From: Betaproteobacteria bacterium | GTDB lineage: Bacteria > Pseudomonadota > Gammaproteobacteria > Burkholderiales > Rhodocyclaceae | DNA: 5,444 nucleotides | NCBI GenBank assembly: GCA_028868235.1 | Contig: JAGWUW010000198.1 | Coordinates: 1 to 5,444, forward strand | Direction of reading: 5' to 3' | In this document: positions 1 through 5,444 of the stretch, piece after piece | Numbering within the stretch: position 1 is the stretch's first letter | How the letters are laid out: each line of letters starts with the position of its first letter | Program-made: the position numbers and the translations under genes | The notes under the pieces: generated by a model | What the model was told of the DNA's origin: nothing | Databases searched by the model: none | Seen by the model: only the letters and a program-made list of their open reading frames with translations

Positions 1-472
1 TTACGGTTATGTAATGCGCCGTTGCCTCCCCCTCGTTGGTATAGTTGGTGGCTAGGATAACTTCCTTGACCATCCCATCGAGGACTCGTGCCATTAGGCG
101 CTCAAGACCGAGTTCTCGCGGCCCGACCCCATCGAGCGGCGAAATCCGTCCCATCAGGACATAGTAGAGCCCCTGATAACTCAGGGTCTGCTCCATCATA
201 TTCATATCGACGGGCGTTTCGACAACGCACAGAATGCTCGGGTCGCGTCTAGGCGACAGACAGCGCTCGCAGATCTCGGCTTCGGAAAAAGTATTGCATC
301 GCTGACAATGTCGAACCGCCTGCAGTGCATGCAGCACAGCATCGCCCAGGCGTTGGGCACCAGCCCGGTCGCGCTGCAGCAGGTGATAGGCCATGCGCTG
401 TGCCGACTTGGGCCCAACCCCGGGCAGGCAACGCAAGGCCTCGATCAGCGAATCAAGCCCGGAAGGATTCAC
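1..472 (-). CDS. recR: Recombination mediator RecR (partial, C-terminus beyond left edge)
   Basis: RecR works with RecO (and RecF) to load RecA on SSB-coated gapped DNA during recombinational repair in the cytoplasm. The first 157 codons are visible, against about 200 for the family, so the last 40 or so residues lie outside. Seen in order: a helix-hairpin-helix region with [17 protein letters not shown] (residues 16-32), a four-cysteine zinc finger (C56, C59, C68, C71), then a Toprim domain with the acidic residue E85 in [13 protein letters not shown] (111-118) and [17 protein letters not shown] (139-155). The start is taken as GTG at 472, because the next residues line up with the E. coli N-terminus at [17 protein letters not shown] without a gap and the codon lies 4 bases after the ybaB stop. 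No strong ribosome site is visible, so translation is probably coupled to ybaB. Identification is from remembered family sequence. Confidence 0.96.
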   Translation of the reverse strand, partial: MNPSGLDSLIEALRCLPGVGPKSAQRMAYHLLQRDRAGAQRLGDAVLHALQAVRHCQRCNTFSEAEICERCLSPRRDPSILCVVETPVDMNMMEQTLSYQGLYYVLMGRISPLDGVGPRELGLERLMARVLDGMVKEVILATNYTNEGEATAHYITV

Positions 473-476
473 GAAC

Positions 477-800
477 TCAGAAGGGAAGCTTGAAGCCCGG
501 GGGCAGATTGAGGCCCGACGTGAAACCCGCCATCTTTTCCTTGCTCAGCGCCTCACCACGCCGCACTGCATCGTTTAAGGCCGCAGCAACCAGGTCTTCG
601 AGCATTTCACGATCATCCATTACCGACGGATCGATACTGACCCGACGCACTTCGTGGGCGCAGGTCATGACCACCTTGACCATCCCGGCCCCGGCCTGCC
701 CCTCGACCTCGAGCTGGGCCAGCTGATCCTGGGCCTTCTTCATGTTTTCCTGCATTGCCTGGGCCTGTTTCATCAGGCCCGCCAAGCCGCCCTTCATCAT
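477..800 (-). CDS. ybaB: YbaB/EbfC family nucleoid-associated DNA-binding protein
   Basis: This 107-residue protein belongs to the YbaB/EbfC family: small dimeric proteins that bind DNA, coat the nucleoid and affect expression. The exact role is unsettled even in well-studied species. Seen: a start [17 protein letters not shown], an N-terminal amphipathic helix rich in Q, K and M (about 8-32), a central strand region with [18 protein letters not shown] (41-58), a helix [19 protein letters not shown] (63-81), and the Gly/Pro-rich tail [12 protein letters not shown] typical of the family. The length is normal. Two ATG codons stand in tandem (800 and 797); the first is preferred because GGAG ends 8 bases before it. 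It lies between dnaX (13-base gap) and recR (4-base gap), the near-universal dnaX-ybaB-recR order, which supports the call. Confidence 0.96.
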   Translation of the reverse strand: MMKGGLAGLMKQAQAMQENMKKAQDQLAQLEVEGQAGAGMVKVVMTCAHEVRRVSIDPSVMDDREMLEDLVAAALNDAVRRGEALSKEKMAGFTSGLNLPPGFKLPF

Positions 801-807
801 ATTCGTT

Positions 808-812
808 TCTCC
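808..812 (-). promoter_or_regulatory. Ribosome binding site of ybaB
   Basis: GGAGA on the minus strand begins one base after the dnaX stop codon TAA (816-814) and leaves 7-8 bases before the first ATG of ybaB at 800. This spacing favours the first of the two tandem ATG codons. Because the site directly follows the dnaX stop, ribosomes finishing dnaX would cover it, so translational coupling is likely (inference). Confidence 0.7.
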
Positions 813-813
813 G

Positions 814-2445
814 TTAGACGATTGGTTTGATTGACGATTCGACGACGGACGCCCCCAGGGAGTCGATCACGTCGCGAACGAATACATCCTGAGCGATCGC
901 GTTTGCTGCTTTTTCCTGCTGCTCCTGCCGCTGCTTGCCTACCGTCGCGGCCGGCGTATCAACTTCATTTTCACCAAGCTCGATGCGCAACTGTACCGGG
1001 CGGCCGAGATATTCAGCCAACGCCTGCTGCAGGCGCTCGGGATTGGGCTTCATCTGGAGATGTGTTTGCTTGGGCGACAGGCGCAGCAGACACTGGCCGT
1101 CGGCCAGATGGCGCAACTCGCAATTCTGGGCCAGCTCCCGGGCCAATCCGCTGACCGGCAATGCTGCAACGATCTGGTGCCAGTCGCTTTCGCCGGCTGC
1201 GGGGACGCGCACGGCAGCAGGCGGCATAACCTCGGGGCGCACCTGAGTCGGCGTCGAGACAGGCTGTTGTACCGGCCGCTCCGACAGCGCCGGCGACCTG
1301 AAAGCAGAGGGCTGCGGCGCGCGATTACGCGGCGTGGCCGACGCAACCACATCGGCCACGCTGCTCGGGCGGAAAGCATGCAGGCGAAGCAGGGTCATGA
1401 CGAAGCCCGAATACTCGTCCGGCGCACTGGCCAGTTCGGTTCGCCCGACATTGACGATCTGGTAGGCTAGCTGCACGAACTCGGCAGAAAAAGCCTTGGC
1501 CAAAGCCTGGATACGCTCCTTTTCCGGCTCGTCGTCATCAATGGACGCCGGCACGCACTGAACGATCTGGATACGCGTCAGCAAGGCACCCAATTCTTGC
1601 AGCGCAGCGGAAAACGACAGGCTGCGCACCCCCATGTCGGTCGCCACCTGCAGTAGTGCAGCACCATCCCCGGCCTGCAAAGCCTCCAGAATGGTCAGCA
1701 GAAAATCCTGATCGACCGTCCCGAGCATGCCGCGGACCTGCGCCTCCTCGACCTTGCCGGCCCCATGGGCGATGGCCTGGTCGAGCAGGGACAAGGCGTC
1801 GCGCATGCTACCCGCCGCCGAGCGAGCGATCAGCGATAGCGCCGGCATATCGTAAGGAATACCCTCGGCTTCGAGAATATGAGCCAAATGCCCAGTAATG
1901 GCGACCGCCGGCATCTGCTTGAGATTGAACTGCAGACAGCGTGACAGAACGGTGACGGGAATTTTCTGCGGATCGGTCGTCGCCAGGATGAACTTGACGT
2001 GCTCTGGCGGCTCCTCCAGCGTCTTCAGCATGGCGTTGAAGGCCGAATTGGACAGCATATGCACTTCGTCGATCACATAGACCTTGAAGCGGCCACGCGT
2101 CGGTGCGTAAACCGCGTTCTCGAGCAGCTGACGCATTTCGTCGACACGGGTATTGGTTGCCGCATCGACCTCAAGCAGATCGACAAAGCGTCCGCTATCG
2201 ATTTCCTGACAAGCAGAACACTGTCCGCAAGGGGTCGCCGTAATGCCGGTCTCGCAGTTCAGCGACTTGGCGAGAATGCGCGCAATAGTCGTCTTGCCGA
2301 CACCGCGGGTGCCGGTAAACAGATAGGCATGATGCAGGCGTTGTTCGGCAAGGGCATGCGACAAGGCGCGCACCACATGCTCCTGCCCAACCAGCGTCGA
2401 AAAATTGCGCGGCCGCCACTTGCGCGCAAGAACTTGATAACTCAT
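814..2445 (-). CDS. dnaX: DNA polymerase III subunit tau (clamp-loader ATPase DnaX)
   Basis: DnaX is the motor of the clamp loader, which places the beta clamp on primed DNA and ties polymerase and helicase together. Seen in a 543-residue reading: [12 protein letters not shown] start, Walker A GTRGVGKT (45-52), zinc module cysteines C64, C73, C76, C79 (the same numbers as in E. coli), Walker B VIDEVH (124-129), sensor 1 ATTDPQ (155-160), arginine finger in SRC (168-170), sensor 2 GSMRDA (212-217). A Pro/Ser/Ala-rich linker covers about 360-420, and a C-terminal domain about 420-543 matches the alpha-binding domain V. It is shorter than E. coli tau (643), mostly in the linker/domain IV part. 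ATG at 2445 is chosen by the match to E. coli [10 protein letters not shown]; a GTG at 2454 would add three residues (MGR). Upstream GGGG sits only 3 bases from the ATG, so the ribosome site is poor. No A AAA AAG slippery heptamer was found, so nothing supports a gamma form by frameshifting. Confidence 0.97.
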   Translation of the reverse strand: MSYQVLARKWRPRNFSTLVGQEHVVRALSHALAEQRLHHAYLFTGTRGVGKTTIARILAKSLNCETGITATPCGQCSACQEIDSGRFVDLLEVDAATNTRVDEMRQLLENAVYAPTRGRFKVYVIDEVHMLSNSAFNAMLKTLEEPPEHVKFILATTDPQKIPVTVLSRCLQFNLKQMPAVAITGHLAHILEAEGIPYDMPALSLIARSAAGSMRDALSLLDQAIAHGAGKVEEAQVRGMLGTVDQDFLLTILEALQAGDGAALLQVATDMGVRSLSFSAALQELGALLTRIQIVQCVPASIDDDEPEKERIQALAKAFSAEFVQLAYQIVNVGRTELASAPDEYSGFVMTLLRLHAFRPSSVADVVASATPRNRAPQPSAFRSPALSERPVQQPVSTPTQVRPEVMPPAAVRVPAAGESDWHQIVAALPVSGLARELAQNCELRHLADGQCLLRLSPKQTHLQMKPNPERLQQALAEYLGRPVQLRIELGENEVDTPAATVGKQRQEQQEKAANAIAQDVFVRDVIDSLGASVVESSIKPIV

Positions 2446-2465
2446 GCGCCCCACATCAATGGAGG

Positions 2466-2477
2466 AAAAATGAAAAT
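2466..2477 (-). terminator. U-rich tract directly after the 4.5S RNA helix: possible intrinsic terminator or processing site
   Basis: On the minus strand the closing helix of the SRP RNA is followed at once by ATTTTCATTTTT. A GC-rich stem (GGCGGG paired with CTCGCC) plus a U tract has the form of an intrinsic terminator, and would give the RNA its 3' end at or near 2478. The tract is interrupted (C and A), and dnaX starts only 21 bases further on with no clear promoter of its own, so partial read-through seems needed. Whether it ends transcription or is just a trimmed tail cannot be told from sequence. Confidence 0.35.
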
Positions 2478-2573
2478 GGCGAGCCTAACCCCCGGCACTT
2501 GCAGTCAATGGCTGTGGCTGCTTCCTTCCGGACCTGACCAGGTTCACCACCCTGCAATGCGGGGAGACCCGCC
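2478..2573 (-). ncRNA. ffs: 4.5S RNA of the signal recognition particle (small bacterial SRP RNA)
   Basis: This RNA binds Ffh and its receptor FtsY for co-translational targeting of membrane proteins. Seen on the minus strand: the highly conserved apical core CCTGGTCAGGTCCGGAAGG followed by AAGCAGCC, with the GGAA tetraloop (2529-2526) closed by UCC/GGA. Below it are the asymmetric internal loop and a middle helix UUGCAG/CUGCAA. The base is CCCCGCA against UGCCGGGG with a bulged C, and a terminal helix pairs GGCGGG (2573-2568) with CUCGCC (2483-2478). The length of about 96 nt fits the small type without an Alu domain. The ends are set by the terminal helix and may be off by a few bases; a 5' extension to about 2578 is possible. 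It lies between the DAHP synthase gene and dnaX; SRP RNA just upstream of dnaX is also seen in Bacillus. Confidence 0.96.
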
Positions 2574-2580
2574 AGGGCGA

Positions 2581-2589
2581 ATTCTAACA
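2581..2589 (-). promoter_or_regulatory. Extended -10 promoter for ffs (and probably dnaX-ybaB-recR)
   Basis: TGT-TAGAAT on the minus strand is an extended -10 element (TGn plus a 5/6 match to TATAAT). No good -35 lies 16-18 bases upstream (AGTATG at 17). Counting 7 bases past the hexamer gives a start at G2573, exactly the first paired base of the 4.5S RNA terminal helix. The discriminator, TCGCCCT, is GC-rich, which in stable RNA promoters often goes with stringent/growth-rate control (inference). The rest of the 73-base gap after the DAHP synthase stop shows a weak five-pair stem but no T tract, so no terminator is called there. Confidence 0.55.
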
Positions 2590-2651
2590 CAGCACTTCTG
2601 CACCATACTGCGAAAGCTGGAATTTAGTTCTTCGCTCAGCCGGCCAACAGC

Positions 2652-3746
2652 TTACTCCGCCGCCTCCGCCACGCGGCGGGCCCGCACGGCCGCTGCCAAT
2701 TTTTCCATGACTGCAACGCTGTCGTCCCAGTTGATGCAGGCGTCAGTGATGCTCTGGCCGTAGGTCAGCGGCTTGTCCGGAGACAGATCCTGACGGCCTT
2801 CAACCAGATGCGACTCGACCATGACACCGACGATGCGCTCTTCACCATTAGCGATCTGCTCTGCGATGCTGTCGCAGACCTCCAATTGCAGCTTGAACTG
2901 CTTGCGGCTATTGCCGTGCGAGAAATCGATCATCAAGCGGGCAGCGAGGCCGGCCTTGGCAATTTCCTGGCAGGCGGCATCGACGCTGGCAGCGTCGTAG
3001 TTCGGTTCCTTGCCGCCACGCAGGATAACGTGGCAGTCCTCATTACCCATGGTAGACACGATGGCGGTATGCCCAGATTTGGTCACCGACAGGAAATGGT
3101 GCGGCGAGTTGGCCGAACGAATGGCGTCGACGGCGATGCGCATATTCCCGTCGGTGCCGTTCTTGAAGCCGACCGGGCATGACAAGCCTGAGGCCAGTTC
3201 GCGATGCACCTGCGACTCGGTGGTGCGTGCCCCAATAGCCCCCCAGGCGATCAGGTCGGCTGTGTATTGCGGCGTAATGGTGTCGAGGAACTCGGTAGCG
3301 CATGGCAGATCCAGCTCATTGACTTCGAGCAGGATACGGCGCGCCAGGCGCAGGCCTTCGTTGATGCGGAAGGTGTTGTCGAGGCGAGGATCATTGATCA
3401 GACCCTTCCAGCCAACTGTGGTGCGCGGCTTCTCGAAATAGACGCGCATGACAACAATCAGATCTTCGGAAAAGCGCTCGGCCTCCTTAGCCAGCTTCCT
3501 CGCATAATCCATCGCCAGGTCATAGTCATGGATCGAGCACGGACCGATAACAACCAGCAAGCGATCATCTGCCCCGTGCAATACTCGGTGGATGGCCTGC
3601 CGTGCGGTATAGGTGGTCTGCGCAGCACGGTTGGAAACCGGGTATTCGCGGAAGACATGGGCTGGCGGAACCAATTCCTTGATTTCCTTGATGCGAACAT
3701 CGTCGGTATTCGGCTTGCTCGTTTGCGTGCTGTGCGGCGTCGTCAT
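2652..3746 (-). CDS. 3-deoxy-7-phosphoheptulonate (DAHP) synthase, class I
   Basis: The enzyme joins phosphoenolpyruvate and erythrose 4-phosphate to DAHP, the first and usually feedback-controlled step of the shikimate pathway. It is of the AroF/AroG/AroH type; 364 residues from this start against 350 for E. coli AroG. All four metal ligands are present: C70 in GPCSIHD, H277 in DFSHGNS, E311 in VESHLVEG, D335 in SITDACI, each exactly 9 residues beyond its E. coli AroG counterpart, so there are no internal gaps up to that point. PEP-site residues in MRVYFEKPRTTVGWKGLIND and GARTTESQVHRELASGLS are intact. The N-terminal DDVRIKEIKEL segment, which forms the inhibitor site in AroG, is kept, so feedback control is likely, but Phe, Tyr or Trp specificity cannot be assigned, hence no gene symbol. 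ATG at 3746 has GGG 7 bases upstream; ATG at 3758 adds MGLV and lacks a ribosome site, so 3746 is mildly preferred. It may feed transcription into ffs. Confidence 0.95.
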   Translation of the reverse strand: MTTPHSTQTSKPNTDDVRIKEIKELVPPAHVFREYPVSNRAAQTTYTARQAIHRVLHGADDRLLVVIGPCSIHDYDLAMDYARKLAKEAERFSEDLIVVMRVYFEKPRTTVGWKGLINDPRLDNTFRINEGLRLARRILLEVNELDLPCATEFLDTITPQYTADLIAWGAIGARTTESQVHRELASGLSCPVGFKNGTDGNMRIAVDAIRSANSPHHFLSVTKSGHTAIVSTMGNEDCHVILRGGKEPNYDAASVDAACQEIAKAGLAARLMIDFSHGNSRKQFKLQLEVCDSIAEQIANGEERIVGVMVESHLVEGRQDLSPDKPLTYGQSITDACINWDDSVAVMEKLAAAVRARRVAEAAE

Positions 3747-3781
3747 GACCAGACCCATTCAAAAATTGCTAAAAACTGGGC

Positions 3782-3811
3782 ATTCTACCGGATGTCCATG
3801 GATGATTTCGA
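3782..3811 (-). promoter_or_regulatory. Candidate sigma-70 promoter of the DAHP synthase gene, inside the divergent gene's start
   Basis: On the minus strand TCGAAA (3811-3806, 4/6 match to TTGACA) and TAGAAT (3787-3782, 5/6 match to TATAAT) are separated by 18 bases. Transcription would begin near 3775, leaving a leader of about 16-28 bases before the two candidate ATG codons. The -35 element and spacer lie over the first codons of the radical SAM gene on the other strand. This is a by-eye match only. Confidence 0.4.
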
Positions 3812-4904
3812 TCTCGCCCCCTCTCCGGAAATTCCCGCACGCGCCGTCAAGGGACGCGGCGCGGTGGGCAATGTCGATCATCGCTTCAGCAATGAAACCC
3901 GCCAGACCGTCGATGATGGATGGGAACAGACCGAACCTTCACTGCCGCAGACTCGACTGCTGGTCGATAACACCAAGAGCATCATCAGCCGCAACGACTC
4001 GCCCGATCTCGGCTTCGACCAATCGCTGAACCCCTATCGCGGCTGTGAACACGGCTGTATCTACTGCTACGCCCGACCAACGCACGCCTGGCTCGGCTTA
4101 TCACCGGGGCTCGATTTCGAAACTCAGATATTTTCAAAACCGAATGCGCCTCGCCTGCTACGCGATGAACTAGCCAAACCGAGCTACGTCTGCTCTACCA
4201 TCGCTCTCGGAGCGGCGACCGACGCCTATCAGCCGTTCGAGCGTCGGGAAAAGCTGACCAGGACGATCCTGCAGGTGATGCTGGAAACCCGTCATCCAGT
4301 AAGCGTCGTTACCAAATCGTCGCTGATCACGCGCGATATCGACCTATGGTCTGAACTGGCCAGACAGAACATCGGCCATGTAGCCATCTCTCTCACCACG
4401 CTGAGCGGGCAATTGGCAAGGCAGATGGAACCAAGAGCCAGCGCACCGCACGCCCGCCTGGAGGCGATCAACAAACTGACGGCAGCCGGCATTCCGGTCA
4501 CTGTCCTCATCGCACCGTTGATTCCCGGCATCAATGACCACGAACTGGAAAAGCTGCTCGCCGCCTCAAAGGAGCAGGGTGCGAGTAGTGCGCGCTACAC
4601 GGTGCTGCGCCTGCCGCACGAAGTCGCGCCCCTGTTCCGCGACTGGCTGGCCTGGCATGTACCGGAGAAAGCCACCCGTGTCATGTCGGTGCTTTACGAC
4701 CTACGCGGACAACGAGCCAATGATCCGAATTTCGGCAGCCGCATGACGGGGCTGGGACATTTCGCCGAACTGCTGCGTCAGCGCTTTGTACTGTGCTGCC
4801 GGCGGCTCGGGCTGAGCCTCGACTGGCCCAAGCTCGACACCACACGCTTCGTGGCTCCACGTGCCGGCGATACGTCTGTAGCGCAGCAGCTCAGCTTGTT
4901 CTGA
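3792..4904 (+). CDS. PA0069/COG1533 family radical SAM protein (spore photoproduct lyase-like)
   Basis: This is a 370-residue radical SAM protein. The [4Fe-4S] cluster motif is C85-x3-C89-x2-C92 within NPYRGCEHGCIYCYARPTH. Before it lies KGRGAVGNVDHRF (20-32), typical of the PA0069-like branch. After it come a TIM-barrel-like series with STIALGAATDAYQPFE (135-150), SVVTKSSLITRDIDL (171-185), AISLTT (198-203) and IPVTVLIAPLIPGIND (234-249). The family is grouped with spore photoproduct lyase by sequence, but its substrate is unknown to me and repair activity is not shown. The C-terminus is QLSLF, which matches the beta-clamp binding consensus QL(S/D)LF. ATG at 3792 gives full length; ATG at 3798 (two residues shorter) has GGA 5 bases upstream and is equally possible. 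The frame stays open far upstream across the DAHP synthase gene, but that part is antisense and carries no family similarity. No clear promoter was found. It ends base-to-base against the convergent gene. Confidence 0.93.
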   Translation: MSMDDFDLAPSPEIPARAVKGRGAVGNVDHRFSNETRQTVDDGWEQTEPSLPQTRLLVDNTKSIISRNDSPDLGFDQSLNPYRGCEHGCIYCYARPTHAWLGLSPGLDFETQIFSKPNAPRLLRDELAKPSYVCSTIALGAATDAYQPFERREKLTRTILQVMLETRHPVSVVTKSSLITRDIDLWSELARQNIGHVAISLTTLSGQLARQMEPRASAPHARLEAINKLTAAGIPVTVLIAPLIPGINDHELEKLLAASKEQGASSARYTVLRLPHEVAPLFRDWLAWHVPEKATRVMSVLYDLRGQRANDPNFGSRMTGLGHFAELLRQRFVLCCRRLGLSLDWPKLDTTRFVAPRAGDTSVAQQLSLF

Positions 4905-5444
4905 TTACCTCGGCAATTTCTCGTACAAACCGACAACACCTTCCATTTCTTCTAGAATGCGTTCACTTGTCGTCGCCACCGCAGTTTGCGGACGCTTGTC
5001 GGCACCGACTTTCTGTCCAAGCGCATTCTCGAAGAAGAACCACTGCTGCTTCACTAGCTCAAGAGTGTCCTTGATCTGCTGGGTATTGGCCGGAGCGGAA
5101 GCAAGTTCCTTCAATGCATCGGAAAACTCCTTGCGCGCTTTGTCGAGTCCGGCCTGACTGTTCGCATCGCCCACCCCCCAAGCCAATGCCTGATAAAACT
5201 TGGCCATGCGCTGCGCCAGCATGCGCTGGCGACCCGAGAGATTTACCAAATGCCCCGCAGTGGAAGAAGACTGCTTCTCAAGTTGAGAAGTCCCTTGCTG
5301 AGCGAGGGACAGAACCTCCTCGGAAAGAGCCAGGACCTTGCGACCGCCATCCTGGGATGGAGCCTTGCCGACGAGCACATCCTTGTAGGTCAACCAGGCT
5401 TTCTCGAGATTAAGATAGGTCGCCTTGATTTCCGGATTCGGGGC
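4905..5444 (-). CDS. PilJ-type (type IV pili methyl-accepting chemotaxis transducer N-terminal) domain protein, partial
   Basis: The frame is open from the right edge, so the N-terminus (probably with a signal peptide or membrane anchor) is missing; 179 residues are visible. The key motif is NLSGRQRMLAQRM (visible residues 68-80), the signature of the PilJ N-terminal / NarX-like helical sensor domain, followed by long amphipathic helices. Two stretches, residues 6-57 and 124-176, resemble each other (shared IKxT, W, a GK or QK turn, SE-x-(I/V)-L and a final EK), so the visible part appears to be the end of one domain copy plus a full second copy. The protein stops at LYEKLPR right after the domain: no transmembrane helix, HAMP, MCP or kinase part follows. 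It is probably a periplasmic or exported sensor/partner protein (inference); the ligand is unknown. A TTG at 5393 could in principle start a shorter product, but the coding pattern and domain extend upstream of it. Its TAA stop directly abuts the TGA of the radical SAM gene. Confidence 0.8.
   Translation of the reverse strand, partial: APNPEIKATYLNLEKAWLTYKDVLVGKAPSQDGGRKVLALSEEVLSLAQQGTSQLEKQSSSTAGHLVNLSGRQRMLAQRMAKFYQALAWGVGDANSQAGLDKARKEFSDALKELASAPANTQQIKDTLELVKQQWFFFENALGQKVGADKRPQTAVATTSERILEEMEGVVGLYEKLPR

Noticed and set aside
325..726. 133-codon plus-strand frame across recR and ybaB
   Set aside because: It lies opposite two well-recognised genes, has a biased Ser/Arg/Pro composition, and has no ribosome site or recognisable domain.
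905..920. A-rich run in dnaX as a programmed frameshift site
   Set aside because: The coding strand reads gaa aaa gca; it does not fit X XXY YYZ in the reading frame, and the neighbourhood is not the E. coli slip position.
1999..2469. Long plus-strand frame opposite dnaX
   Set aside because: It is antisense to the conserved Walker, zinc and sensor motifs of dnaX. Long shadow frames are expected in G+C-rich coding DNA.
2622..2654. Possible terminator after the DAHP synthase stop
   Set aside because: AGCTG-TTGGC-CGGCT can form a five-pair stem with one G-U pair overlapping the stop, but no T tract follows, so it does not meet the form of an intrinsic terminator.
3204..3791. Upstream extension of the radical SAM reading frame (would give 566 residues)
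   Set aside because: The extra 196 residues are antisense to the conserved DAHP synthase gene and show no family features. The PA0069-like proteins are about 350-370 residues, which fits a start at 3792 or 3798.
4905..5393. PilJ-domain gene as a complete gene starting at 5393
   Set aside because: The codon at 5393 is TTG without a ribosome site, the frame stays open to the window edge, and the upstream residues align with the second domain copy, so the gene is cut by the window.

Overview
The window looks like ordinary core chromosome of a Betaproteobacterium. Rhodocyclales (Azoarcus/Dechloromonas-like) is my best guess, from the protein style, the fairly high G+C and a stand-alone PilJ-type sensor gene; the order is an inference and was not tested by search. 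I see no insertion sequence, phage gene, CRISPR array, tRNA or rRNA, and no exotic defence or biosynthetic system.

Layout, left to right. Positions 1-2573 hold a replication/repair cluster read on the minus strand: ffs (4.5S SRP RNA), dnaX (clamp-loader tau subunit), ybaB/ebfC (nucleoid-associated protein) and recR (cut by the left edge). The genes are packed: 32 bases from ffs to dnaX, 13 from dnaX to ybaB and 4 from ybaB to recR. The order SRP RNA-dnaX-ybaB-recR is also that of Bacillus subtilis (scr-dnaX-yaaK-recR), so it is an old arrangement. Upstream on the same strand lies a class I DAHP synthase gene (2652-3746), the first step of aromatic amino acid synthesis. The 73 bases between its stop and the SRP RNA carry an extended -10 promoter placed to start transcription at the first paired base of the SRP RNA.

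At about 3760-3790 transcription diverges. A radical SAM protein of the PA0069/COG1533 family (related to spore photoproduct lyase) runs rightward to 4904. Its start lies only 33-51 bases from that of the DAHP synthase, so each promoter must reach into the other gene. Its stop codon directly abuts the stop of a convergent minus-strand gene (4905 to beyond the right edge) encoding a PilJ-type four-helix sensor domain with no signalling output domain.

Functionally, dnaX, ybaB and recR serve replication and recombinational repair, and ffs serves membrane protein targeting. The aromatic pathway gene is probably a neighbour only. The most interesting signal is the C-terminal QLSLF of the radical SAM protein. 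It is a perfect match to the consensus beta sliding-clamp binding pentapeptide, and it occurs in a protein from a lyase-like family beside clamp-loader and recombination genes.
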